DNA from: Lachnospiraceae bacterium
GTDB lineage: Bacteria; Bacillota; Clostridia; Lachnospirales; Lachnospiraceae
Reading direction: 5' to 3'
Length of the DNA stretch: 64,000 nt
Assembly (NCBI GenBank): GCA_910574285.1
Contig: CAJTAL010000016.1
Coordinates: 1-64,000, forward strand
Below, one piece after another: positions 16,474-24,761 of the stretch (positions are counted from its first letter, which is position 1; each line of letters opens with the position of its first letter). Both the position numbers and the translations under genes were made by a program. The notes beneath the pieces are model-generated. The model made no database searches. It saw nothing but the letters and a program-made list of their open reading frames with translations, and was not told where the DNA came from.

Positions 16474-17577
16474 TCAATTGCGCTTTATCTGTTCTATTTC
16501 CTTCATCAAACACTCATTTTGCCTTTTCAAATATTCTATTTCTTCTCTTTGCCTCTGATTCTCTTCCTTTTGCCTCTGATTCTCTTCCTTTTGTTTCTGA
16601 TTCTCTTCCTTTTGCCTCTGATTCTCTTCCTTTTGTTTCTGATTCTCTTCCTTTTGTTTCTGATTCTTTTCCTTCTGCTTCTGATATTCTTCTTGCAGTT
16701 CATCGATCATATATCTTACTGTATTCCTGTCCAACTCATATAATTCTTTTGAAAACATTCCCATCACCTGCTCAATATTACGGCAGATCTCATAGATCTG
16801 CTCATACATTGCCTTGAAATCCGGATACCTCTCGATCAATGCAATGATATCCTCCGGTTCATCGCTGATCAAGAAAGTAAGCCACCCATCCAGCCGCTTC
16901 TCTATGTTCTTATTCTGATGCTTTTCCCGATAAATGTCAAGTGCAACAAAGACAAATTCCTGTAAAAGATCAATCTGAAGCCCCGTATCTGATTTCTGCC
17001 GGAATTTGTGGATATATTGATCCGGTAAAGCGTGGAACTCCGAAGTACTCTTCTCAAATAACACAATCGTATATACGTTAGAAATCTCACGGTAAGAAAA
17101 AGTCTCCTTCGTCATCTGGTTCCTCACCTGCCTGTATTGACGCAGCAGCAGATCCGCCGAATAGCAAGCGCTCCTCTGCCCCGGAAAAGCATATCCCACC
17201 TTCTGAATCTCCACGTTAGCAATGCTTCCGTCTGTCAGCTCCACCAGGAAATCCATGATCAGCAGCGACGTCTCGTCCGCAATACGCGTATTGTCATTCG
17301 GAAGCACTTTTAACAGTCTCACCTTCTTCCCCAGCAGCAGCGAAATCAGTTCTTCGATCCGCTCCGGATATACTTCCGGATTCAGAATCGCTTTTGCGCA
17401 AAAATCGTATAGCATCTTAACCCCTTTCGCGCCCGTACAGAAATCCAAGAACTCTTTCTGCCGCCTTTCTTCCCAACGATCGAACATCTTACTCAACTCT
17501 TTCTTCTCCCGTATCTTTTCCAGAACTTCTTCACGGCTTTGAAGCATTGGAAAATATTTCTCTAATGCATATTTCAA
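16474..17577 (-). CDS. Rpn-type PD-(D/E)XK nuclease, copy 2 (6 heptads)
   Basis: 367 residues from TTG 17577 (AGGAGG 8 nt upstream; TTG 17583 is the alternative). The catalytic core is almost identical to copies 1 and 3 over more than 280 residues, including LIMDFLVELTDG..NVEIQ. The coiled-coil tail has six heptads, one fewer than copy 1, and ends NECLMKEIEQIKRN as in copy 3. An indel places a stop just upstream of the ribosome site, which shows that the longer in-frame start of copy 1 is not needed. Each copy carries its own upstream palindrome and ribosome site. Rpn proteins promote RecA-independent recombination in E. coli; a defence role has been proposed for some. Confidence 0.85.
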   Translation of the reverse strand: MKYALEKYFPMLQSREEVLEKIREKKELSKMFDRWEERRQKEFLDFCTGAKGVKMLYDFCAKAILNPEVYPERIEELISLLLGKKVRLLKVLPNDNTRIADETSLLIMDFLVELTDGSIANVEIQKVGYAFPGQRSACYSADLLLRQYRQVRNQMTKETFSYREISNVYTIVLFEKSTSEFHALPDQYIHKFRQKSDTGLQIDLLQEFVFVALDIYREKHQNKNIEKRLDGWLTFLISDEPEDIIALIERYPDFKAMYEQIYEICRNIEQVMGMFSKELYELDRNTVRYMIDELQEEYQKQKEKNQKQKEENQKQKEENQRQKEENQKQKEENQRQKEENQRQREEIEYLKRQNECLMKEIEQIKRN

Positions 17578-17685
17578 ATACAATCCCTCCTCACATTCTT
17601 CAATTCTTTTTACTTTTTCTTACAAAATACTTTTTAGGATAAATGTCCCCTAAACGGAACTTCTGATGCCTTCTGGCCTAAGAGA

Positions 17686-17711
17686 CTATAGACGTATATC
17701 ACTGTCTATAG
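17686..17711. promoter_or_regulatory. Palindrome upstream of Rpn copy 2
   Basis: Same CTATAGAC-N10-GTCTATAG element as before copy 1, in a duplicated intergenic block of about 200 bp. Confidence 0.45.
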
Positions 17712-17825
17712 ATAGAAAACAGATTACTAAAATGGTTATTACTCTTTTTATAAACTTATTTTATTATCCGTCGATGATTTTAATAACATATTCGGATTCC
17801 TGGGAAATAGTCGGGAAATAATTCC

Positions 17826-18845
17826 TCAATTGCGCTTTATCTGTTCTATTTCCTTCATCAAACGCTCATTTTGCCTTTTCAAATATTCTATTTCTTCTCT
17901 TTGCTTCTGATTCTCTTCCTTTTGTTTCTGATTCTTTTCCTTCTGCTTCTGATATTCTTCTTGCAATTCATCAATCATATATCTTACCGTATTCCTGTCC
18001 AACTCATATAATTCTTTTGAAAACATTCCCATCACCTGCTCAATATTACGGCAGATCTCATAGATCTGCTCATACATTGCCTTGAAATCCGGATACCTCT
18101 CAATCAATGCAATGATATCCTCCGGTTCATCGCTGATCAAGAAAGTAAGCCACCCATCCAGCCGCTTCTCTATGTTCTTATTCTGATGCTTTTCCCGATA
18201 AATGTCAAGTGCAACAAAGACAAATTCCTGTAAAAGATCAATCTGAAGCCCCGTATCTGATTTCTGCCGGAATTTGTGGATATATTGATCCGGTAAAGCG
18301 TGGAACTCCGAAGTACTCTTCTCAAATAACACAATCGTATATACGTTAGAAATCTCACGGTAAGAAAAAGTCTCCTTCGTCATCTGGTTCCTCACCTGCC
18401 TGTATTGACGCAGCAGCAGATCTGCCGAATAGCAAGCACTCCTCTGCCCCGGAAAAGCATATCCCACCTTCTGAATCTCCACGTTAGCAATGCTTCCGTC
18501 TGTCAGCTCCACCAGGAAATCCATGATCAGCAGCGACGTCTCGTCCGCAATACGCGTATTGTCATTCGGAAGCACTTTTAACAGTCTCACCTTCTTCCCC
18601 AGCAGCAGCGAAATCAGCTCTTCGATCCGCTCCGGGTATATTTCCGGGTTCAGGATTGCCTTGGCACAGAAATCATAGAGCATCTTCACTCCTCTTGCGC
18701 CCGTGCAGAAATCCAAAAACTCCTCCTTCTGCCCTTCCTCCCAACGATCGAACATCTTACTCAGCTCTTTCTTCTCCCGTATCTTTTCCAGAACTTCTTC
18801 ACGGCTTTGAAGCATTGGAAAATATTTCTCTAATGCATATTTCAA
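17826..18845 (-). CDS. Rpn-type PD-(D/E)XK nuclease, copy 3 (2 heptads)
   Basis: 339 residues from TTG 18845 behind AGGAGG. The core is nearly identical to copies 1 and 2, but only two NQ(K/R)Q(K/R)EE heptads remain before EIEYLKRQ. Copies 2 and 3 differ in length by exactly four heptads, as expected of repeat contraction or expansion by slippage or unequal crossing over. Silent differences cluster near the 5' end (about 18620-18740), which suggests gene conversion over the rest. This is the first copy in the transcription direction and would be the oldest if the array grew downstream (inference). Confidence 0.85.
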   Translation of the reverse strand: MKYALEKYFPMLQSREEVLEKIREKKELSKMFDRWEEGQKEEFLDFCTGARGVKMLYDFCAKAILNPEIYPERIEELISLLLGKKVRLLKVLPNDNTRIADETSLLIMDFLVELTDGSIANVEIQKVGYAFPGQRSACYSADLLLRQYRQVRNQMTKETFSYREISNVYTIVLFEKSTSEFHALPDQYIHKFRQKSDTGLQIDLLQEFVFVALDIYREKHQNKNIEKRLDGWLTFLISDEPEDIIALIERYPDFKAMYEQIYEICRNIEQVMGMFSKELYELDRNTVRYMIDELQEEYQKQKEKNQKQKEENQKQREEIEYLKRQNERLMKEIEQIKRN

Positions 18846-19255
18846 ATACAATCCCTCCTCATATTCTTCACTTTTTTACTTTTTCTTACAAAATGCTTTT
18901 TAGGATAAATGTCCCCCAAACGGAACTTCTGATGCCTTCCGGCCTAAGAAACTATAGACATATATCACTGTCTATAATTAGATAACAGATTATCTGATTA
19001 GTTAATATTCTTCTTATGAACTTATTCTATCATCCTTCTGCGATATTCTCAACTACAATAAATCGTCTTTTTCCGACATGTCTATATTGTGAATACTTTT
19101 CATATCTGCACCGGCGTACGTAGATTAAATCGGAAGCAGTAGCAAATTTTCATGGATATTTCATAGAAATCATGATATGATAAAAATGGATTTCAAAAAG
19201 GCAAATAAATGAATTGCTTGTATATATCATAAATCAAAGGAGGACAAATAAACAT
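18846..19255. other. Gene-free gap between Rpn array and TSCPD gene
   Basis: Carries the third, partly decayed copy of the Rpn upstream block (to about 19010) and AT-rich sequence with the divergent TSCPD promoter region. No gene is seen. Confidence 0.5.
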
Positions 19256-19501
19256 ATGGAATTTACACCATCCGGAGTCTGTTCCCGGTTAATGAAAGTG
19301 GATTTAGACGGAGAGACTATCAAGAAAGTAGAAATCATCGGCGGATGCGCCGGTAATACTCAGGGGATTGCCAAACTGGTCGTCGGCATGAATGTACACG
19401 ATGCCATATCACGCATGGAGGGCATTACCTGCGGTTTTAAGCCCACATCCTGTCCTGATCAGTTGGCCAAGGCTCTTAAGCAGGCAATCGGTCAGGCATA
19501 A
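19256..19501 (+). CDS. TSCPD domain protein (TIGR03905-like)
   Basis: 81 residues starting at ATG 19256 behind AAAGGAGG. The protein has the compact TSCPD pattern, with GGCAGNTQGI in the first half and GITCGFKPTSCPDQLAKAL at the C-terminus. Cysteines at C-G-G and T-S-C-P suggest metal or redox chemistry. The same domain forms the C-terminal tail of some class II ribonucleotide reductases, but the stand-alone family is uncharacterised. Single-gene unit. Confidence 0.85.
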   Translation: MEFTPSGVCSRLMKVDLDGETIKKVEIIGGCAGNTQGIAKLVVGMNVHDAISRMEGITCGFKPTSCPDQLAKALKQAIGQA

Positions 19502-19570
19502 GATCGGCGGATTGTCTGAAAAATATCATCCACCTTCATTTACCTGTGTGGTGGACTGTTTTTTAGGGAC

Positions 19571-19749
19571 GGAAGTTTTAAGATGCCCTTCCTAACGCAG
19601 ACTGGGCAACACTCCGGTGAACTAACCGCTAACTCCGACTAAGGAGTTCAGGAATGCCTTCACTCCTAAGTCTTCGTAAGCGGTGGATTTCACCTCCGTT
19701 AAGAACGCCCTCAAATGTCTGCTTTTAGGAAGGACATCTTAAAACTTCC
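19571..19749. repeat. Palindromic MITE-like element A
   Basis: Inverted termini of about 32 bp (GGAAGTTTTAAGATG(C/T)CCTT on each side) bound 179 bp. The interior folds further: AACTCC-N6-GGAGTT and an ACT(T/A)AGGAGT arm pair are nested. No coding capacity is visible. It is either a small non-autonomous element or a structured RNA. Confidence 0.6.
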
Positions 19750-19854
19750 TGTACACTGGAAATTGATTTACAACCGCACAGGAAGAAAAATATTCCCTTA
19801 AGCTATATGTCCCCTTCTTCGAGAGCAATTTCGGGACAGTTTTCCGGGAATCAT

Positions 19855-19894
19855 AAAAGGATACGAAATGCGTACTTCGTATCCTTCTTCTTTT
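19855..19894 (+). terminator. Hairpin with T-rich tail
   Basis: GGATACGAA and TTCGTATCC (9-bp perfect stem) are followed by TTCTTCTTTT. It sits between palindromic elements A and B rather than directly behind a gene. Confidence 0.45.
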
Positions 19895-19904
19895 ACGTCC
19901 CTTG

Positions 19905-20050
19905 TATCCGGCAAGGCTGTGGGAGGTATCGTCTACGACGACTTTAGCCCGTATCGTGGGCCTACGGTTTCTCAATGTAAGGCCGAAATTATATTTAATA
20001 GTTTCTGCAGTGTGCGCCGTAAACGACACCTCCCACAACCTTACCGGATA
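19905..20050. repeat. Palindromic MITE-like element B
   Basis: Inverted termini of 23 bp with two mismatches, beginning TATCCGG(C/T)AAGG and ending GTGGGAGGT, enclose 146 bp without coding capacity. Different in sequence from element A. The surrounding 19502-20185 holds no gene. Confidence 0.6.
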
Positions 20051-20185
20051 TTTCTCAATATTCAGTTGTAAGTTTGTTTTCAGATTACTTCTAATCCTCA
20101 GATTGCCATTTTTTTAATGATCCGCTTCAAATGTTTCCTAAGCCCTTTTGATCTCTTTCATACCCTGGACTGGTGATGAATATAA

Positions 20186-20662
20186 CTATTCGATGAAAAT
20201 ACCATCAGTGAAGGAACTGCTCAAATCGTTATTTGCAGAGTGTATACAACGAACCCGGTAATAATAACCACCCTCTACATTTAGCATGCGATTCGCTCCT
20301 ACTCTGTCTGCGTTAAGATTTTCTTTCGTCCAACTAGTATATGAAGACCACTGAGTATCTCCTTTTTGCGCGCGCTCTATTATAACGGCAATTTTCACCT
20401 GACTAACCGTATGTGCTGCAATAGTCGTTCCGCCTGCATAGAGCAACCCCGGACCCTTACGAACACATTTCGAATATCCTGTAAGCAGATCCACGCCTCT
20501 CGTCAGCTTGGTATCATAGCCTATGGATTCCTCGTCATGCGTAAGATATGAGCTGTCCAGAATGATTTCATCTGATTCCGCCTGCACGTCGGTAAAGGAT
20601 ATAAGTAGCATGCATGTGACCATCACCAACGTCAAACAAATCGACGAACACCTCTTCTTCAT
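20186..20662 (-). CDS. Secreted DUF6147-like protein
   Basis: 158 residues with a clear signal peptide (MKKRCSSICLTLVMVTCMLL..., cleavage likely after VQA near residue 28). The mature part is rich in Ser/Thr/Tyr with SIGYDTKLTRGV, GGTTIAAHTV and a C-terminal YYYRVRCIHS. The pattern matches small exported DUF6147 proteins of Firmicutes; the role is unknown. A ribosome site GGAGGTGAAG precedes the start. It is on the same strand as the DUF4367 gene upstream, but the 70-bp gap makes co-transcription only possible. Confidence 0.6.
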   Translation of the reverse strand: MKKRCSSICLTLVMVTCMLLISFTDVQAESDEIILDSSYLTHDEESIGYDTKLTRGVDLLTGYSKCVRKGPGLLYAGGTTIAAHTVSQVKIAVIIERAQKGDTQWSSYTSWTKENLNADRVGANRMLNVEGGYYYRVRCIHSANNDLSSSFTDGIFIE

Positions 20663-20733
20663 ACTTCACCTCCCTCGTCCTAGTTTCTTTACTCTCAATA
20701 TATAAACACATAACCAACAAAAAACTGACGCGT

Positions 20734-21600
20734 TTATCCTATAAAATATAAATTTTCTACAATATTATCAAAATCCCCTTTTTCCATTGCTCCAATCAAA
20801 AAATACTCTAATCCTTTATCCTTATAATATGCCATAAAACGTGGATTATTGCTTTTAGGCACTTCATATTCTATAATCTCTATTTTCCTCCCCTGTATTT
20901 CTTTAGAGTATTTATCAACAATTTGATCTTCCATATCAATACCTAAAGATCCTTTTTCGAAAGATGCATTAATTAAATATATGAGCCTTTCTTCATTATA
21001 TTTATAAATAAGCTCTGCTGTCTGAATTTCACCATCTATTTCCATACTTTCGAATTTCATATGTGCTGATACAGGTATCACTCTTACCGGATCAATTCCA
21101 AATACCTTTTTCATTTCCTGATATGCTTTTTCTTCACTTTCTTCTACGGTTCGTATAACATCATCACTATATGTTATTTTCTCTGCCTCTCTATCTACAA
21201 TCTTTTGTGTCACCATCTGTATAATTCTCTCTGGTCCGCCCATACTGGTCACGCCTGCTGCCATGGTTAAGACCAGTGCCGCCGCAAGCGCTACATACAG
21301 CCGCACTCGTCTTTTCTTCCGTGCAACCTTGACCCTGCGCTCTCCCTCCGCTTCTTCCTCCATGATCTTCCGCCCCAGCTCCAGGGCTTTCATATCGTCT
21401 TCCGACAACTGAGAATACAGGTATTCATTCTCCTTCTCCTGCTCTTTCTCCCGTATCTTTTCTTGAATTACAGCATATATATTCTCCTGGGCTCCTTCTG
21501 GCATGCTGACCTCATCCTCCCGAAACGCTTCCTCTTCCCTAGCAATCCTGTCAAATTCTTCCTTCAGCATTTCTTCCAGTTGATCCTTTTTTTCCATCAT
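20734..21600 (-). CDS. Membrane-anchored DUF4367-type probable anti-sigma protein
   Basis: 288 residues: an acidic, helical cytoplasmic N-terminus (about 1-95), one membrane helix (about 100-118, LYVALAAALVLTMAAGV) and an extracytoplasmic domain ending with the DUF4367-like pattern (EIIEYEVPKSNNPRFMAYYKDKGLEYFLIGAMEK). Such proteins are usually encoded directly behind a sigma-70-family gene and are thought to act as its anti-sigma/sensor. Here the matching sigma gene is at 22884-23444 on the same strand, but a murG paralogue on the other strand lies between them. Confidence 0.65.
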   Translation of the reverse strand: MMEKKDQLEEMLKEEFDRIAREEEAFREDEVSMPEGAQENIYAVIQEKIREKEQEKENEYLYSQLSEDDMKALELGRKIMEEEAEGERRVKVARKKRRVRLYVALAAALVLTMAAGVTSMGGPERIIQMVTQKIVDREAEKITYSDDVIRTVEESEEKAYQEMKKVFGIDPVRVIPVSAHMKFESMEIDGEIQTAELIYKYNEERLIYLINASFEKGSLGIDMEDQIVDKYSKEIQGRKIEIIEYEVPKSNNPRFMAYYKDKGLEYFLIGAMEKGDFDNIVENLYFIG

Positions 21601-21772
21601 TAATCCCTCTCGATATTACCATACTGATTTCACATTAATTAATATTTTATTTCTCTTGACCAATCCCCGCATAACCGTATAATATATAATATAAATAAAC
21701 TTGCATGGCTTATATTATAACATACGTGTCGCACAGATATTTCACACTCTTTATCAATCTATGGAGGTCACT

Positions 21773-22843
21773 ATGAAACGCATTATCTTAACCGGCGGCG
21801 GCACCGCAGGTCACGTAACACCTAACATCGCCCTGTTACCACGGCTCAAAGAACTACAATACGATATTCACTACATCGGTTCCTATAACGGAATCGAGAA
21901 GGAATTGATCGAACAATTCGGGATTCCCTACCATGGTATCTCTTCCGGAAAACTGCGCCGTTATTTCAGTCTGCAGAACTTTACCGATCCTTTCCGTGTG
22001 GTAAAAGGACTCGGCGAAGCAAAGAAATTCGTCAAACTCCTCAATCCGGATGTAATATTCTCCAAAGGCGGTTTCGTCTCTGTCCCTGTCGTGCTGGCAG
22101 GAAAGAGCCGCCGCGTGCCGACGATCATCCATGAATCTGACATGACGCCCGGTCTCGCGAACAAATTATCAATTCCTTCCGCCACCAAAGTCTGCTGTAA
22201 TTTCCCGGAAACTTTAAAGCACCTCCCGGAAGGAAAAGCTGTATTGACAGGATCACCTATCCGGCAGGAACTGTTATCCGGCGATAAATACAAGGCCAGG
22301 GAGTTCTTACGCTTCTCTTCCGACAAACCGGTGATTATGGTCGTCGGCGGAAGTCTTGGCTCTGTTGCCGTCAACGAGGCGGTGCGCGGTATACTTCCCG
22401 AACTGCTGAAGACATTTCAGGTCATCCATCTGTGCGGGAAAGGCAAGGCTGATGATTCCCTGCAAAATCTGGAGGGCTACGCCCAGTTCGAATATGTAAA
22501 AGAAGAGCTAAAGGATCTCTTCGCCCTGACCGATATCGTAATCTCCCGCGCCGGAGCCAATGCAATCTGCGAACTGCTTGCGCTTCACAAACCGAATCTC
22601 CTGATTCCCCTCTCTGCGAATGCAAGCCGCGGCGACCAGATCCTCAACGCCCGTTCGTTCGAACGTCAGGGATACAGCATTGTCTTGGAAGAAGAAGAGC
22701 TGAATAAGCAAACGCTTCTTGATTCCATCACCCGCTTATATGAGAACAAAAACACTTACATAGACGCTATGAAGAACTCACCGCAGCAAAATTCTATCGA
22801 TACGATCATAGAATTAATTGAAACCGCGGCAGCCAAATCATAA
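21773..22843 (+). CDS. murG: MurG-like UDP-GlcNAc:lipid I glycosyltransferase
   Basis: 356 residues of the GT28 family. The N-terminal lipid-contact/UDP loop GGGTAGHVTPNIAL, the second glycine loop MVVGGSLGSVAVNE and the UDP-binding segment ISRAGANAICELLALHKPNLLIPL are present. MurG adds GlcNAc to lipid I to give lipid II at the inner membrane face. The gene stands alone rather than in a dcw cluster, so it is probably a paralogue of the main murG; a dedicated glycolipid or sporulation role is possible. The ATG at 21773 follows GGAGGTCACT; an in-frame upstream extension lacks a ribosome site. Confidence 0.85.
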   Translation: MKRIILTGGGTAGHVTPNIALLPRLKELQYDIHYIGSYNGIEKELIEQFGIPYHGISSGKLRRYFSLQNFTDPFRVVKGLGEAKKFVKLLNPDVIFSKGGFVSVPVVLAGKSRRVPTIIHESDMTPGLANKLSIPSATKVCCNFPETLKHLPEGKAVLTGSPIRQELLSGDKYKAREFLRFSSDKPVIMVVGGSLGSVAVNEAVRGILPELLKTFQVIHLCGKGKADDSLQNLEGYAQFEYVKEELKDLFALTDIVISRAGANAICELLALHKPNLLIPLSANASRGDQILNARSFERQGYSIVLEEEELNKQTLLDSITRLYENKNTYIDAMKNSPQQNSIDTIIELIETAAAKS

Positions 22844-22855
22844 GCTCACAGGTAC

Positions 22856-22885
22856 AAAACAGGTGTCAATACAGGCACCTGTTTT
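22856..22885. terminator. Bidirectional terminator between murG and sigma gene
   Basis: AAAACAGGTG and CACCTGTTTT form a perfect 10-bp stem with a 10-nt loop. It overlaps the stop codon of the convergent sigma gene. Confidence 0.8.
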
Positions 22886-23444
22886 ACGCTTCGCTCAAAT
22901 GCGTATATTCTTCCGCAAAATTCTTCCTGATCCACTGCTTCGCCCGATACAATGTACTGTGCAGCACATCCAGCGAGACTCCCATATTCTCCGCAACTTC
23001 TTTCTGGGGTTTCCCCAGAATATATGTAATCGTAATGATATCATACCAGCGCGGATTTTTTTCATACAATGCCTCAAAGATATCCACTTTTAATTTCGTG
23101 TATTCTCGTTCCTTGAACTTCCGTACAAAGACTTCCTCCGGACTTTCCACGGATTCGGAGAGCGCTATTTCTTCTTTAATATCCATTCTCTCCACCAGAT
23201 ATTCCTTCTGATGATCCCTCTTCACATTCAATGCCATATACTTTGTCGTAAGAACCAGCCATGCTCTGGCGGCATCAGAGTCTGTATTTTCCATATTTAT
23301 ATAATATTTCAGAAAAACATTTTGAACAATTTCTTCTGCTGTATGATGGTTTTTTGTATATTTTACTGCTGTCGCATATACATACCCTACATTTTCTCTA
23401 TAAATTGCATCAAAGTCCGCTTTCCCAACTGATTTGCCTTTCAC
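22884..23444 (-). CDS. Sigma-70 family (ECF-like) RNA polymerase sigma factor
   Basis: 186 residues with the two-domain ECF layout. Region 2 is near residues 10-75 (FDAIYRENVGYVYATAVKYTKNHHTAEEIVQNVFLKYY, ARAWLVLTTKY) and region 4 near 125-175 (ITYILGKPQKEVAENMGVSLDVLHSTLYRAKQWIRK). It would redirect RNA polymerase to a small regulon. The DUF4367 membrane protein at 20734-21600 is the likely partner, although it is not adjacent. The start is at 23444; the promoter was not identified. Confidence 0.85.
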   Translation of the reverse strand: MKGKSVGKADFDAIYRENVGYVYATAVKYTKNHHTAEEIVQNVFLKYYINMENTDSDAARAWLVLTTKYMALNVKRDHQKEYLVERMDIKEEIALSESVESPEEVFVRKFKEREYTKLKVDIFEALYEKNPRWYDIITITYILGKPQKEVAENMGVSLDVLHSTLYRAKQWIRKNFAEEYTHLSEA

Positions 23445-23508
23445 TTGTCCGTCCTTCGCTTCCGTATCTTTTTATCTTATGGTTCTCTCATCTTAATACT
23501 CTGTTATC

Positions 23509-23931
23509 CTATGATTCTTTTATCTTAGCCAACAGCTCTTCTTTATCCTCTTCCTTCAATTCGCCCACTTTCCATGTGACTCCGACTCCGTCGTCTTTGT
23601 ATCTAGGAATCATATGCAGATGGAAATGGAATACGGTCTGGCCTGCCGCCTCGCCGTTGTTCTGTACGATATTATATCCGTCGCACCCCAGGATATCCGT
23701 CAGCTTCGTAATCATCTTCTTCGCAAGAACCAGAACCTTCGCCGCCAGTTCATCACTCAGTTCATAGAGATTCGCATAATGCTCCTTCGGAATAATCAGC
23801 GCATGTCCCTTCGCCGCAGGACCTGCATCCAGAATAACCCGGAAATCATCATCCTCATACAGCGTTGCAGTCGGAATATCTCCATTCGCAAGTTTACAAA
23901 AGATACAATTCTCATCTCTCATACTAATCAT
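23509..23931 (-). CDS. HIT family nucleotide hydrolase/transferase
   Basis: 140 residues with the histidine triad HFHLHMIPR near residue 100 and the N-terminal CIFCKLANGDIP that typifies HinT/HIT proteins of Firmicutes. Members hydrolyse phosphoramidate-linked AMP or related nucleotides in the cytoplasm. The start could be M1 (23931) or M4 (MRDENCIFC). Monocistronic; divergent from the histidine kinase. Confidence 0.9.
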   Translation of the reverse strand: MISMRDENCIFCKLANGDIPTATLYEDDDFRVILDAGPAAKGHALIIPKEHYANLYELSDELAAKVLVLAKKMITKLTDILGCDGYNIVQNNGEAAGQTVFHFHLHMIPRYKDDGVGVTWKVGELKEEDKEELLAKIKES

Positions 23932-24008
23932 CCTTCTTTCTTAAAATAATAATTGATTATTTCCTCCGCCAATGATACACTGATACATCAGAAAGGGCGG
24001 TAATTACT

Positions 24009-24761
24009 ATGTTTTCAGCGACAGACAACGACAGATTACAACAGATTATGGAACAAAACCCTGAGATAAAATCTCTCGTCACCAGGCTTCTTAAATCCCA
24101 TCGATTAGAGATCAGCACCATCAGCCACGAGATCCGCAATCCCCTGACTCTCGTATACAGTACACTCCAATTAATCGAATCGCAGCATCCGGAAGTACTT
24201 GCTTTCCGCCATTGGGATTCGATGCATCATGATATCGAATACATGAATCAACTGCTGGAAGAACTTTCCTCCTACAATAACGGCGGACAGCTTCATCTTG
24301 TTCCTGTCGACACGGCTGCATTCCTGAAAAAGCTGTCTCTCATATTCGCGTCTTCGCTCGTAGATACTGATATTGAGTTCACTTCACGCATTGCGCCAAA
24401 ACTCCCGCAGACCTGCATAGATTCCGTGAAGATCAGCCAGACGATCCTGAATCTTCTGAGAAATGCCCGTGACGCCGTGAGCACCCCCGCAGGCGACGTT
24501 CTTCCGGCGATCAGCCTAAGTGCTGATTATTCGGAGGATATGATTCAGATCATCGTCACCGATAACGGGTGCGGCATTGCTCCCCAGGATCTTTCCTCCA
24601 TCTTCGAACCCTTCATCACCCATAAAGACGGCGGAACCGGTCTCGGGCTTGCGATCTCCAGACGTATCATCAAAGCCCATGGCGGAACGATCTGCGCTGC
24701 TTCAACTCTCGGAAAAGGTTCTGCGTTTACCGTTACGCTTCCGGTACAGCAGGATGCCTGA
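24009..24761 (+). CDS. Soluble orphan sensor histidine kinase
   Basis: 250 residues with no membrane helix. HisKA phospho-acceptor box ISHEIRNPLTLVYS near residues 37-50, N-box LLRNARDAV, G1 DNGCGIAPQDLSSIFEPF and G2 GGTGLGLAISRRI. No sensor domain precedes HisKA beyond about 35 residues. There is no response regulator beside it. The cytoplasmic, sensor-less layout recalls Spo0A-pathway orphan kinases of spore-formers (inference). Its last 60 bp overlap the 3' end of the convergent rhomboid gene. Confidence 0.9.
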   Translation: MFSATDNDRLQQIMEQNPEIKSLVTRLLKSHRLEISTISHEIRNPLTLVYSTLQLIESQHPEVLAFRHWDSMHHDIEYMNQLLEELSSYNNGGQLHLVPVDTAAFLKKLSLIFASSLVDTDIEFTSRIAPKLPQTCIDSVKISQTILNLLRNARDAVSTPAGDVLPAISLSADYSEDMIQIIVTDNGCGIAPQDLSSIFEPFITHKDGGTGLGLAISRRIIKAHGGTICAASTLGKGSAFTVTLPVQQDA

